Counted from the first letter of the stretch, positions 50,518-58,687 are shown. The stretch: DNA of 64,000 nt from Phytohabitans aurantiacus (GCF_027923225.1 NZ_BSDI01000007.1:744001-808000); one strand, 5' to 3'. Notes: generated by a model not told the origin, from the letters alone. Translations and numbers: made by a program.

Positions 50518-51053
50518 TCGGCCTTGCCCAGGAGCCAGCTGCCGGCCGAGTCCGGGTCGTCGGAGGTGTAGAACTCCTCCATCAGCTGGACGTACTCCTC
50601 GCGGGACAGGAAGCCGTCGCCGTCGGCGTCCAGATGTGGGAACGCCGCTGCGGCGCGCGCGGGGTCGACGGTCATCGCGACGAGGAAGGCGTGGTGCTCG
50701 GCGGCTGTGATCCGGCCGTCGTGGTCGGCGTCGATGAGGTCGAAGAAGCTGTACGACGGCTCGATGATGACCTTGTGGAAGCGCTGTGAGTCGGCGTGCA
50801 GCCCGTCGAAGCCGGCGAGCGCCTCCTCCAGGGTGACGCGACCGTCGCTGTCGCCGTCGAACTGCCGGAGCAGCTGCCAGCCGCCCTCCACGAGCTGGCG
50901 ATGCAGCTGTGCGTACTCCGGGGACCCGGGCTGGAGCCCGCTGAGGCCAACCATCCGGCCGGCGGCGATCTCGTAATCAGACTCCTCGATCGCACCGTCG
51001 CGGTCGGCATCCCAGAACGTCAGCATGTCGATCAGGCGCGCGCAGGACGTCAC
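50505..51053 (-). CDS. four-EF-hand calcium-binding protein
   Basis: 182 aa with four canonical 12-residue calcium loops: DADRDGAIEESD (15-26), DGDSDGRVTLEE (66-77), DADHDGRITAAE (108-119) and DADGDGFLSREE (142-153). The layout and length match calmodulin/calsymin-like actinobacterial proteins (similar to calerythrin). No signal peptide. Starts at GTG 51053 overlapping the stop of the sigma factor gene by 4 nt, so a calcium sensor is co-translated with a sigma factor. Confidence 0.93.
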   Translation of the reverse strand: MTSCARLIDMLTFWDADRDGAIEESDYEIAAGRMVGLSGLQPGSPEYAQLHRQLVEGGWQLLRQFDGDSDGRVTLEEALAGFDGLHADSQRFHKVIIEPSYSFFDLIDADHDGRITAAEHHAFLVAMTVDPARAAAAFPHLDADGDGFLSREEYVQLMEEFYTSDDPDSAGSWLLGKADQGV

Positions 51054-52000
51054 TCAACATCCGAGGCTCCTTCCGTATGACCACTTCGTACGGTAGCCCC
51101 AGGAACACGATCAGTGAGTCCGCCGTTTGGTGCGGGCAGACGCATCGACGCGAGCCTGCCCGGATCGACGAGGATCTGGATCCCGGTGATCCGGTCGTCG
51201 ACGACCGTGAACGCGATGATGGACAGCGGCGTTCCGTCTTCGCGCCAGGAGACGTACCCCAGACGGCCGTCGACGAGTACGGCCTGGTGCCGTGCGACTG
51301 AGCCGGCGAACATCCGGGCACCGGCGGCGACCTCGGTAGCGCCGATCGTGACGACCTCGCCGCCCGGGGTGTCGACCGTCAGCCGCACGTCCGGGTCGAG
51401 CACGCACAGCAGCCCCTCGAAGTCACCGTTGAACGCCGCCGCGCGGAAGGCGCGGATCACCTCGCGCTGTTCGCGCGCGACCACGGCCGGCCGCTCGGTC
51501 GTCCGCACCTTCCTGCGGGCGCGGCTGGCGATCATCTTGGTGGCGTCGGCGGACTTGCCGAGGATCTGCCCGATCTCGTGGAACGGGACCCCGAACATGT
51601 CGTGCAGGACGAACGCCAGCCGCTCGCTCGGCCCGAGCGAGTCCAGGACGACCAGCAGCGCGAGCCCGACCGAGTCGGCCACCGCCACGTACTCCTCCGG
51701 CACGGGCCCGTCGTCGACCGTCGGCACCAACTCCCACAGCCCATCGCCGTAGGACGCCTCGGGGCGGGCCTGGCGCGAGCGCAGGACATCCAGGCTGATC
51801 CGCCCGACCACCGTGGTCAGCCACGCCGCCAGGTTCTCGATGGCCGCCGCGTCCTGGCGCGCGAGCCGCATCCAGGCCTCCTGGACCGCGTCTTCGGCGT
51901 CGGCGTGCGATCCGAGCACCCGGTAGGCGACCGCGCGGAGCCGATCGCGCTGAGCCTCGAACGCCTCGGCGACCCGGTCCGCCGGGCGGTGGTCGGTCAT
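51050..52000 (-). CDS. SigJ-type RNA polymerase sigma factor with C-terminal SnoaL-like domain
   Basis: 316 aa. Sigma region 2: DRLRAVAYRVLGSHADAEDAVQEAWMRLARQD; region 4: SLGPSERLAFVLHDMFGVPFHEIGQILGKSADATKMIASRARRKV. The C-terminal 110 aa (AAFNGDFEGLLCVLDPDVRLTVDTPGGE...) is the SnoaL/NTF2-like domain of SigJ (ECF41-like) sigma factors, which regulates them without a classical anti-sigma factor. ATG 52000 follows GAGGAAGG. The adjacent VOC gene could be a target. Confidence 0.93.
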   Translation of the reverse strand: MTDHRPADRVAEAFEAQRDRLRAVAYRVLGSHADAEDAVQEAWMRLARQDAAAIENLAAWLTTVVGRISLDVLRSRQARPEASYGDGLWELVPTVDDGPVPEEYVAVADSVGLALLVVLDSLGPSERLAFVLHDMFGVPFHEIGQILGKSADATKMIASRARRKVRTTERPAVVAREQREVIRAFRAAAFNGDFEGLLCVLDPDVRLTVDTPGGEVVTIGATEVAAGARMFAGSVARHQAVLVDGRLGYVSWREDGTPLSIIAFTVVDDRITGIQILVDPGRLASMRLPAPNGGLTDRVPGATVRSGHTEGASDVE

Positions 52001-52044
52001 GGTGCCGCCTTCCTCGGATCGCCTCGATCCTAAGTCCGTCGTGG

Positions 52045-52434
52045 TCACGCCTTTCCCCGGCGCTGCTGGCGAAGCGAGATCCGGTTTCCGTCCGGATCCA
52101 CCGCCTCGATCCGGACGCCGAACGGATAGTCCTCCGGCTCCGGCTGCTCGAAGGTCACGCCTCGCTGGCGAAAAACCTCGACGTCTTTCCGCAGGTCGTC
52201 CGACTCGAGGATCAGCGGACCGGGTGCGTCGCCCGGCCCCGGCTGCCCCGCGGCGGCCGCATGCGACCACAGGATGATCTTGACCGGCCCGCCGGCGACG
52301 CCCACGACCAGGAAGCGCCCATCGGGCCCCGGATAGTCCACGTGCTTCTCCAAGCCGAGCCCTTCCGTATAGAACCTCAACGCACGGTCCTGATCGGTGA
52401 CATAGACCGTCACGTACATGATGTTTGTCAGCAC
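52045..52434 (-). CDS. VOC (glyoxalase/bleomycin-resistance) family protein
   Basis: 129 aa. Two beta-alpha-beta-beta units: MYVTVYVTDQDRALRFYTEGLGL and VEVFRQRGVTFEQPEPEDYPFG...DPDGNRISL. Metal-ligand positions are only partly recognisable. GTG 52434 follows GGGGAG. Upstream of the SigJ gene on the same strand by 44 bp. Substrate unknown. Confidence 0.88.
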   Translation of the reverse strand: MLTNIMYVTVYVTDQDRALRFYTEGLGLEKHVDYPGPDGRFLVVGVAGGPVKIILWSHAAAAGQPGPGDAPGPLILESDDLRKDVEVFRQRGVTFEQPEPEDYPFGVRIEAVDPDGNRISLRQQRRGKA

Positions 52435-52502
52435 TGTTCTCCCCGCTCCACTCGTCGGTCGTTACCCCTACGACGGGCGGCGGCGGGAGAAGGTAACAGC
52501 TC

Positions 52503-52562
52503 ATGGCTCGCGACGTTGACGACAAGCGCGCCCTGTTCGTCCGGGTCGTCGACAGCGCGTAA
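52503..52562 (+). pseudogene. 19-codon fragment, possible 5' remnant of a gene
   Basis: ATG 52503 to TAA 52562 encodes MARDVDDKRALFVRVVDSA. It looks like the start of a gene cut short. It may be a chance frame. Confidence 0.2.
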
Positions 52563-52594
52563 CCGCCTGTACGCCTGACGGCGTCGGCCGCCGC

Positions 52595-53320
52595 CTATTC
52601 GTCCAGGTTGCGCTGGCGAGCTGCGAGGGCGGGTATGGCGGCGATCTTCTTCTCGTCGAGATGATTCCAGAGCACGCCTGCGGGCCGTCTCGCCTCCTCG
52701 CAGGGGATGATCCGCTCGGGCGTGACGATCGCGTCGAGGCGAAAGTCGTGCCCGGTTTCGGGTAGCGGTCCGTCGACGACTTGGAGTTCGTGCACTGTGG
52801 TGACGATGGTGGTGTCGGCGGTGATGAGGCCGGCTTCGATGAGTAGGGCGAGTTCGATGTCGGAGTAGCCGGCGCCTTTGCCTATGCGGGCTCCCTGGGT
52901 GTTGACCGCGACGCTGCCGCAGATCACGAGGTCGATGGCCGGCATGTCGTCGATCGCGACGGTCGGGGCGAAGGTGGCGACGGCTTGGTGGGAAGCCACC
53001 TGGTCTGGTGGGCCGGGCAGGTGGGCCGGGTCGAGCAGGTAGAACGGCTGGGCGTTGGCGAGGTTGGGTACGGCCATGAAGACGGTTTTGCCAGCGGCCA
53101 GGGCGAGGGCTCGGGCGGGGAGCTGGGCGCGGTCCGGGTTGGTCTTGATGGTGTGAGCGGATTGCCAGGCCGGCAGGTTGGTGAGCAGTTGCGCTGCGGT
53201 GTCGGCGCCGGTGAAGGCGGGGATGTGACCGTGCACTCCTGGCTCGACGACGTGGTGTTGTTCCAGCAGTGTCCAGATGTGTTCGCGGACCTGTTGTTTC
53301 GGGTCGTCGGCGGTGGTCAC
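52595..53320 (-). CDS. 5-formyltetrahydrofolate cyclo-ligase
   Basis: 241 aa. VFMAVPNLANAQPFYLLDP, then IDLVICGSVAVNTQGARIGKGAGYSDIELALL (the ATP/folate motif GKGAGYSDIE corresponds to GRGGGYYDR) and a C-terminal TVHELQVVDGPLPETGHDFRLDAIVTPERI. Converts 5-formyl-THF to methenyl-THF with ATP. GTG start directly behind AGGAGG. Codons end in A or T more often than in neighbours, which suggests a different history or origin. Confidence 0.88.
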   Translation of the reverse strand: MTTADDPKQQVREHIWTLLEQHHVVEPGVHGHIPAFTGADTAAQLLTNLPAWQSAHTIKTNPDRAQLPARALALAAGKTVFMAVPNLANAQPFYLLDPAHLPGPPDQVASHQAVATFAPTVAIDDMPAIDLVICGSVAVNTQGARIGKGAGYSDIELALLIEAGLITADTTIVTTVHELQVVDGPLPETGHDFRLDAIVTPERIIPCEEARRPAGVLWNHLDEKKIAAIPALAARQRNLDE

Positions 53321-53371
53321 GGTCCTCCTACGCGGCCATCAGGGTCAGCAGCAAGCAAGTTACTCACTAGT

Positions 53372-53489
53372 GCTTGGTCTGCGGCGAAGACGGCACGGTA
53401 TGGACCACCGCGCGTGCTCGCGATCTCGTGGCGCCACATGGACGTCGAAGGGCTCACGCCGGGCAAGGACTCAAGCTGCATCCGGGCAG
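53372..53489 (+). pseudogene. truncated duplicate of the Mth938-like gene 5' region
   Basis: GCTTGGTCTGCGGCGAAGACGG and onward matches 54199-54353 closely (for example CGCGTGCTCGCGATCTCGTGG and GTCGAAGGGCTCACGCCG), but lacks about 40 bp around the start codon, has a one-base deletion (GGACTCAAG against GGACTTCAAG) and ends at the HNH remnant. It would encode RVLAISWRHMDVEGLTPGKD before going out of frame. Confidence 0.8.
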
Positions 53490-53491
53490 CA

Positions 53492-54034
53492 CTATCTGCG
53501 AAGCGTGAAAGTGTTGCGGCGAGGACGGCGGCCGGGGTCGAGATAGGCGGGCGGGATGAAATCCGGCCGCCCGTCGACGCCCATCCGCACTTCCCATTCG
53601 CCCTGGTGGACGACCCTGTGATGATGGCCGCAGACCAGGACGGCGTTTTTCAGCGTCGTTGGCCCGCCGGCCTTCCACCCCTGGATGTGGTGGCCGTGAC
53701 ACCAGCGGGGCGGCCGGTCGCAGTGGGGTCGACCTGCGGCGCGGTGTCAGCATTTCGGCTGGTCCGTTTCCGCAGGCCGCAGCCGGTGTCGCAACCACAC
53801 CGTCGCGCTCGTCGCGTGCTGCGCCGCCGGAATGCCCCGGGCGTCGACCTCCCGCACCGCGTGCAGCTTGACGGTCGCGGCCAGCTGCTCCAACGCGTGC
53901 GCGGCGTCCAGCACCGCGAGAAGATCCGCGTCCGGCAACGACCACACAGCCGCGTCAGCGCACTTGGCGGCCAGGTCACGAGCCTGTGCCAACACGTCGA
54001 CGTCGAGCATGCATCCATTCTCGAACGCCAGCAC
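53492..54034 (-). pseudogene. HNH endonuclease (DUF222 / 13E12 type) with in-frame stop and internal deletion
   Basis: The N-terminal part (54034-53750) reads DLAAKCADAAVWSLPDADLLAVLDAAHALEQLAATVKLHAVREVDARGIP, typical of the start of DUF222 proteins. A TGA (53749-53747) follows, and in the same frame comes an HNH domain: PHCDRPPRWCHGHHIQGWKAGG, TLKNAVLVCGHHHRVVHQGEW, ending at TAG 53494-53492. Intact relatives have about 400-450 aa, so most of the DUF222 middle is missing. These genes are often multi-copy in actinobacteria and tend to decay. Confidence 0.8.
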
Positions 54035-54093
54035 TAGATCAATCTGCCTCGATCCCCCGGCCCGGCGTGTCGCCCGGCGTGTCGAAAAAACTC

Positions 54094-54148
54094 ATGAGCT
54101 ACCGCGATGTCCGTCGCGCTCCAAACCGTCGCTCCCGCGGCCTCACCC
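54094..54148 (+). repeat. R2 solitary arm
   Basis: ATGAGCTACCGCGATGTCC ... CGCTCCCGCGGCCTCACCC, close to the arm at 23761. Confidence 0.72.
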
Positions 54149-54246
54149 CGCGCGTCCCCACGATCAACCCCGTCGCGGGCGGGCATATCGCGGAACGGTG
54201 CTTGGTCCGCGGCGAAGACGGTACGGTCTAGCCGGAAGGAGTCGCC

Positions 54247-54624
54247 ATGACGGATGACCGCAAGGTATCGCCGCGCGTGCTCGCGATCTCGTGGGGCCAC
54301 ATGGATGTCGAAGGGCTCACGCCGGGCAAGGACTTCAAGCTGTATCCGGGCGGCGGCCGGCTGTGGGACTGGTCCGAGACCGGCACGCAGCACCGCCCCG
54401 GCGTCCAGCCCGTCGACGTCGAGGAACTCCTCTCGTACGGCGCCACGGTCGTCGTGCTGTCGCGCGGGATGCAGCTCCAGTTGGAGATCGACCCGCGCAC
54501 GCTGGCGCTCCTCGGCGAACGGGGCGTCGCGGTGCACGTGGCCGAGACGGTCGAGGCGGTCCAGTTGTACAACGATCTGGCCCTCACCCAGCCCGTCGGC
54601 GGCCTCTTCCACTCCACCTGCTGA
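54247..54624 (+). CDS. Mth938-like domain protein
   Basis: 125 aa. SPRVLAISWGHMDVEGLTPGKDFKLYPGGGRLWDW, then VEELLSYGATVVVLSRGM and VAVHVAETVEAVQLYNDLA: the compact DUF498/Mth938 fold. Function unknown (relatives include respiratory assembly factors). ATG follows GGAAGGAG. A truncated copy of its 5' region lies 830 bp upstream. Confidence 0.88.
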   Translation: MTDDRKVSPRVLAISWGHMDVEGLTPGKDFKLYPGGGRLWDWSETGTQHRPGVQPVDVEELLSYGATVVVLSRGMQLQLEIDPRTLALLGERGVAVHVAETVEAVQLYNDLALTQPVGGLFHSTC

Positions 54625-54644
54625 GCCGCCAAGGGAGCGTCGCG

Positions 54645-55043
54645 TTGCTGTCGGACCTACTGGACGAGATCGAGCGGCAGGGACCGGATCCGGTCGTGAG
54701 CCTGGAGTCGTTCTTCGAGGGCAACGACGATCCCGGCTCGATCGGCTGCAACCTCGACGACCATCCTGGGGTGCCGCGCTTCTACGCCGTGCTACGGGCA
54801 GTCCGCGAGCGTCGCGACGTGCACGGCGTGTGGGTCGGGATCACCGAGGTGTTGGGGCCGGACGAGTGGCCATTCAGCGACACGGTCTACGTGGTGACGT
54901 CGGCTCCGTCCGACCAGGTGGCGGTGTGGACGGCAGAGCTCCAGCCGGACGAGCCGGGACCGGACGAGTGGACGCCCGAGCCGCCGGCTCGGCTGAAGCC
55001 GGTGCCGGCGGGCGCGCGGGTGGTCACCGTTTGCTGGGACTGA
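54645..55043 (+). CDS. conserved hypothetical protein, unknown
   Basis: 132 aa from TTG 54645, eight bases after AAGGGAG; no ATG/GTG is available in frame. VVSLESFFEGNDDPGSIGCNLDDHPG ... FYAVLRAVRERRDVHGVWVGITE ... DTVYVVTSAP suggests a small soluble alpha/beta domain. Not recognised. 20 bp after the Mth938-like gene, probably co-transcribed. Ends overlapping the convergent kinase gene by 20 bp. Confidence 0.7.
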   Translation: MLSDLLDEIERQGPDPVVSLESFFEGNDDPGSIGCNLDDHPGVPRFYAVLRAVRERRDVHGVWVGITEVLGPDEWPFSDTVYVVTSAPSDQVAVWTAELQPDEPGPDEWTPEPPARLKPVPAGARVVTVCWD

Positions 55044-56178
55044 GGCTCAGGATTTCGCGGGCGGTTTGTTCTGGGGTTTGGCCGTTGGTGTCGATGCGCA
55101 GGTCGCCGACGTTGGCTCGGTCGATTGCCTCGGCGTGCGCTGTCGCTTCGCGGGCCGCGCGTTTCAGTACCGGCGTGGGCTGGCCGTTCAGGGCGTCGCC
55201 CGCGATCGGTGGGCCGCCGCCCTGGCCGCGGAGCATGACGCGTTCGGTGAGCTGTTCGGGGTCGGCGTGGAGGCGGCAGATGGTGATCGTGGCGGCCGGC
55301 ATCGCGGCGGTGTACGCGTGGACGTCGGCGTCGGCGTCGAGTGGGCCGACGACGACGACGAGGCGCTGGGCGCCGATCGCGTGGTAGGTCTGCCAGAGTG
55401 CGGCCAGGTTGCGGGCCTTGACGTCGTGGTTGCGCGGGTCGCCGGCCGGGGCGGGGCGTAGGAAGCCGATCTGGTCGAGGTCCACAAAGGCTGCCACGCC
55501 GTCGCGCCTCATGATGTCCCACGCCTGGTAGCCGGCCGTGGACTTGCCGACGGCGGTGGGGCCGCACACCCACAGGATCTCGGCCGGCACGGGCGTCGGG
55601 TCGGGGCGCGGCGCCGCCTCGGGCTCGCCGTCGGGCAGGACGGGCCAGCCGCCGGCCCGCTCGCGTACCAGGTCGATGACCTCGTCGACCGACAGGCCGG
55701 TGGTGTCGATGGTCAGGTCGCCGTGGCCGGCGCGGTCGAGCACGTCGGCGTAGCTCAGCGTCCCGTCGACGTCGTCACCGGGCCTGCCCCGGCCCGCGAG
55801 GCGGTGTCGCAGCTCGTCGTGGCTGCCGCGCAATCGGCATAGCGTCAGCGTGGCGTGCGGGTACCGGTCGACCGCCACGCCGTGCTCGGGATCGGTGACG
55901 CCGGAGACGACGGCGCACCGGGCGCCCGCGCTCTGGAAGGTGGCGAGCACCTCCGCGAGGTTGTCCGACTTCATCCGGTACCGGCCGGGGTCGGAACGCG
56001 ACGGGTCGGGTGCGTACTCGCCAGCGGTGGGCGGGGCGTAGCACATGCCCAGCTGGTCGATGTCGACGTACGCGGTCGCGACTCCGGCGTCGCTGAGCCG
56101 CTCGAACAGCCGCCAGCCAACCGTGCTCTTGCCAACGCCCGGTGGCCCACACAGCCACAGCACCGGAATCCGATCCAC
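55024..56178 (-). CDS. tandem duplicated P-loop kinase-like protein
   Basis: 384 aa made of two homologous P-loop domains. Domain 1: WLCGPPGVGKSTVGWRLFERLSDAG (about 5-29), AYVDIDQLGMCYAPP; domain 2: WVCGPTAVGKSTAGYQAWDIMRRDG (about 200-224), AFVDLDQIGFLRPAP. Each continues with CRLRxxxDELRHRL / CRLHADPEQLTERV and ends IDTTGLSVDEVIDLV / IDTNGQTPEQTAREI. Resembles small nucleotide or shikimate/chloramphenicol-type kinases. GTG 56178 lies seven bases after CATACT. Substrate unknown. Confidence 0.85.
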   Translation of the reverse strand: MDRIPVLWLCGPPGVGKSTVGWRLFERLSDAGVATAYVDIDQLGMCYAPPTAGEYAPDPSRSDPGRYRMKSDNLAEVLATFQSAGARCAVVSGVTDPEHGVAVDRYPHATLTLCRLRGSHDELRHRLAGRGRPGDDVDGTLSYADVLDRAGHGDLTIDTTGLSVDEVIDLVRERAGGWPVLPDGEPEAAPRPDPTPVPAEILWVCGPTAVGKSTAGYQAWDIMRRDGVAAFVDLDQIGFLRPAPAGDPRNHDVKARNLAALWQTYHAIGAQRLVVVVGPLDADADVHAYTAAMPAATITICRLHADPEQLTERVMLRGQGGGPPIAGDALNGQPTPVLKRAAREATAHAEAIDRANVGDLRIDTNGQTPEQTAREILSLSPSKR

Positions 56179-56185
56179 GATCGGC

Positions 56186-56191
56186 AGTATG
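56186..56191 (-). promoter_or_regulatory. -10 box of a leaderless promoter for the double kinase gene
   Basis: CATACT, 7 nt, GTG at 56178 on the minus strand. Confidence 0.45.
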
Positions 56192-56262
56192 ACCAATTCA
56201 ACCGTTTCGCTCGACGCGTTAATGGGCTCGCGCGCCGACTCGCGCTCGGTGAGGATGTCCGG

Positions 56263-56862
56263 GTGAGTGTTCCAGCGCGGCAGGTGCGAGCGCGCTATTC
56301 GGACCAGACGATCATTGTGTACCAGGCGTATCCGGCGGAGATCGCCGCGCCCGCGGTCGCCGCCGGGCGGTTCGTAGGGCCGTTCAAGCGCGAGCGCATG
56401 ACGTGGATCAAACCGTCGTTCCTCTGGATGATGTACCGCTGCGGCTGGGCAACCAAGCCCGGCCAGGAGCGCGTGCTCGCGGTGGAGATCACCCGGGCCG
56501 GGTTCGAGTGGGCGCTGGGGCGGGCGTGCCTCAGCCACTACGTCTGCGACCTGTACGAGGATCGGGCCGCGTGGTCGCGCGCGTTGCGCAGGAGTCCGGT
56601 GCGGGTGCAGTGGGATCCGGAGCGATCGCTGCGGCTGGGTCCGCTGCCACACCGGTCGCTCCAGGTTGGACTGTCGGGTGAGGCCGTCGGGCGATACGTC
56701 GACGAGTGGACCGTCTCGATCACCGAGGTCACGCCGCTGGCGCGGCGGATGCGAGGGCTGCTGGACGAGGGCGACGAGGCGGCTGCCACGGCGCTGCTCC
56801 CGGCGGAGCGGCCGTATCCGTTGCCGGAAGCCGTCCGCGCCACGATCGGTGCGGGCCTCTGA
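56263..56862 (+). CDS. DUF4291 family protein
   Basis: 199 aa. VRARYSDQTIIVYQAYPAEIAAPAV, then FKRERMTWIKPSFLWMMYRCGW, then VQWDPERSLRLGPLPHRSLQVGLSGEA: the complete DUF4291 signature. GTG 56263 follows GAGGA. Divergent from the double kinase gene across 84 bp. Function unknown, widespread in bacteria and fungi. Confidence 0.93.
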   Translation: MSVPARQVRARYSDQTIIVYQAYPAEIAAPAVAAGRFVGPFKRERMTWIKPSFLWMMYRCGWATKPGQERVLAVEITRAGFEWALGRACLSHYVCDLYEDRAAWSRALRRSPVRVQWDPERSLRLGPLPHRSLQVGLSGEAVGRYVDEWTVSITEVTPLARRMRGLLDEGDEAAATALLPAERPYPLPEAVRATIGAGL

Positions 56863-56984
56863 TGGCCCGGGTGTCGGAGGAGGATCCGGAGTCGCCGACG
56901 GTCGATATCCGGATCTGAAAATCGTGCGGGTCTGGCACAACAGATTCGGGTGCTCGCGCGTCCTCGGGACTGAGGGAGGTGGCC

Positions 56985-57497
56985 ATGAGGGACACCGACG
57001 CGGCATTCGACGCGTTTGTGGTGACGCGCGCGCCGGCCCTGTTGCGTTACGGGTACGTGCTCAGTGGCAACCCGCACGACGCGGCCGACCTAGCGCAGGA
57101 GGCCCTGGCACGGCTGGGGACGGCCTGGTCGCGCGTGCAGCGCAAGGGTGACCCGGAGGGGTACGTGCGCACCACCATGGCCCGATTGCACATTAGCTGG
57201 TGGCGGCGCCGCCGGCGGGAAAGCCTGGTCGGCGAGGTCCCCGAACGGGGGTATGCAGACCCGGGACTCGACGAGGTCGAGGTGGACCCGGGGCTGTGGA
57301 GGGCCCTCGCCGACCTGCCCGCACGGCAGCGGGCGGTGCTGGTGCTCCGGTACTACGAGCTTCACACCGACGAAGAGATCGCCACGCTGCTCGGCATCTC
57401 CCGCAGCACGGTGCGCGGATACGCCTTCCGCGCGCTGGAGACGCTGCGTGCGAGCTGGCAGGACCGCTCGCGGAGCACGGCAGGGGGTGCCCGGTGA
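56985..57497 (+). CDS. SigE-family ECF sigma factor
   Basis: 170 aa. FDAFVVTRAPALLRYGYVLSGNPHDAADLAQEALARLGTAW (region 2) and LPARQRAVLVLRYYELHTDEEIATLLGISRSTVRGYAFRALETL (region 4) define the actinobacterial SigE-like (SigE_fam) group. ATG 56985 sits five bases after GGGAGGT; GTG 56979 would overlap that site. GTGA overlap with the next gene. Confidence 0.94.
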   Translation: MRDTDAAFDAFVVTRAPALLRYGYVLSGNPHDAADLAQEALARLGTAWSRVQRKGDPEGYVRTTMARLHISWWRRRRRESLVGEVPERGYADPGLDEVEVDPGLWRALADLPARQRAVLVLRYYELHTDEEIATLLGISRSTVRGYAFRALETLRASWQDRSRSTAGGAR

Positions 57498-58687
57498 CCA
57501 CGCCGATCGAGTACACGTTGACCAGTACCCTCGCCGCTGCCTCCTCGGCGGCGCCGCAACCGGATCCGGGGTTTCTCGCCGCTGTGCGCCGGCGGCGGCG
57601 CCGCCGGCAGCGGCGCACGACCATCCTCAGCGCCTGCGCCGCCGTGCTCGCCGTGGTCGCCACGGTCGCGGTGGTCGACCAATTCAAGCCGGTACCGGTA
57701 CAGCGCTTCGGTCACCTGCTGAGCCCTGACCGGATACCGGATTTCTTCAACCTCGCGCCGCCCGAGCGGGTGTGGCCGGATGCCGTGCACCGGTTGCCGG
57801 CGAAGCTGCCGGATGGCTCGGACTACACGGTCGTGGACGTGCTCGGCGACGGGCGGTACCTGGTCGCGGACGTGCGCCCGATCGACGAAAGTGCCGGCCC
57901 ATCGGTGTTCCACCCGGCCAGCGGCACGGTCACCGCGCTGGCGACGTCCGCGGTGACGGCGGGGCTGGCCGAGGCCCGCCTGCTGATGGCCCGGGGCGTC
58001 GGCGACCGCGTCGTGTGGTTCGTCGACGCTCGCCGGAACGGCAAGTCGGCGCGCGAGCTGTGGTCGGCGCCGGTCGCCGGCGGCGCCGCCACCAGGCTGG
58101 CCGCGACCAAAACGGGTCCCGGAACCTTCAGCGTCGCCGGTGACACGGTCATGTGGGAGGAGCCCCGCGGCGCGGGCTACGACGGGGTGGTGATCCGGCG
58201 GGTCGCGGCCGCGGGCGGGCCGGTCACCGATGTACCGGGCTCGACCGGGTACTGGTTGACGCTCGACGGGCCGTGGCTGACCTCGAAGTACACCGGCACG
58301 CCGTTTCCGGACGAGCCGCAGGACCGGGGCGACCTGCTCAACGCGGTCACCGGCGAGCGGGTGCCGTGGACCGCCAACCCGAAGATCGCGGCGGCGCGGT
58401 GCGGGCCGACCTGGTGCGGCGGCACCGGGCCGTACGGCCTCGCGGCGTTGCAGGACACCAACGGCGGCGGCTACGTCGAGCTGAAGGACGGTTGCTCGCT
58501 CTATCCGGCCATGGGCGGCCGGCTCGCGGTGGGCCTGCTGTACAGCCAGCCGATCGTGTGGGATCGGGCCACCGGCCGCGCCAGCGTGCTGACGTACAAC
58601 ATGGGGCGGGACCGGGGCGAGCCGGTGGTCCAGGTCTGGCCCGCGCCCGGCGCGCTCATGGTCCTCGACCTGCAGGCGATCGCGTAG
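57494..58687 (+). CDS. membrane-anchored propeller-like protein coupled to the sigma factor
   Basis: 397 aa from GTG 57494. An Arg-rich stretch (RRRRRRRQRRTT) precedes one membrane helix (ILSACAAVLAVVATVAVV, about 46-64) and an extracellular region with repeated blade-like strands (VVDVLGDGRYLVADVRP, VGDRVVWFVDARRNG, VAGDTVMWEEPRG, DGPWLTSKYTG). Similar partners of SigE_fam sigma factors are common; it may sense the envelope state and act as an atypical anti-sigma factor (inference). Confidence 0.8.
   Translation: MTTPIEYTLTSTLAAASSAAPQPDPGFLAAVRRRRRRRQRRTTILSACAAVLAVVATVAVVDQFKPVPVQRFGHLLSPDRIPDFFNLAPPERVWPDAVHRLPAKLPDGSDYTVVDVLGDGRYLVADVRPIDESAGPSVFHPASGTVTALATSAVTAGLAEARLLMARGVGDRVVWFVDARRNGKSARELWSAPVAGGAATRLAATKTGPGTFSVAGDTVMWEEPRGAGYDGVVIRRVAAAGGPVTDVPGSTGYWLTLDGPWLTSKYTGTPFPDEPQDRGDLLNAVTGERVPWTANPKIAAARCGPTWCGGTGPYGLAALQDTNGGGYVELKDGCSLYPAMGGRLAVGLLYSQPIVWDRATGRASVLTYNMGRDRGEPVVQVWPAPGALMVLDLQAIA

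Larger units (their letters stand above)
53321..54246. other. scarred intergenic stretch
   Basis: Holds a partial copy of the 5' part of the downstream Mth938-like gene (53372-53489), a broken HNH endonuclease gene (53492-54034, minus strand) and an R2 arm (54094-54148). The last ~100 bp are the leader of the intact Mth938-like gene. Confidence 0.65.

Noticed and set aside
50513..50524. CCTTGATCGGCC at the convergent gene ends as an R1 remnant
   Set aside because: Short match inside coding sequence without a stem partner.
56403..56681. Second gene inside the DUF4291 frame
   Set aside because: Frame-shifted shadow; DUF4291 signature is complete in the other frame.
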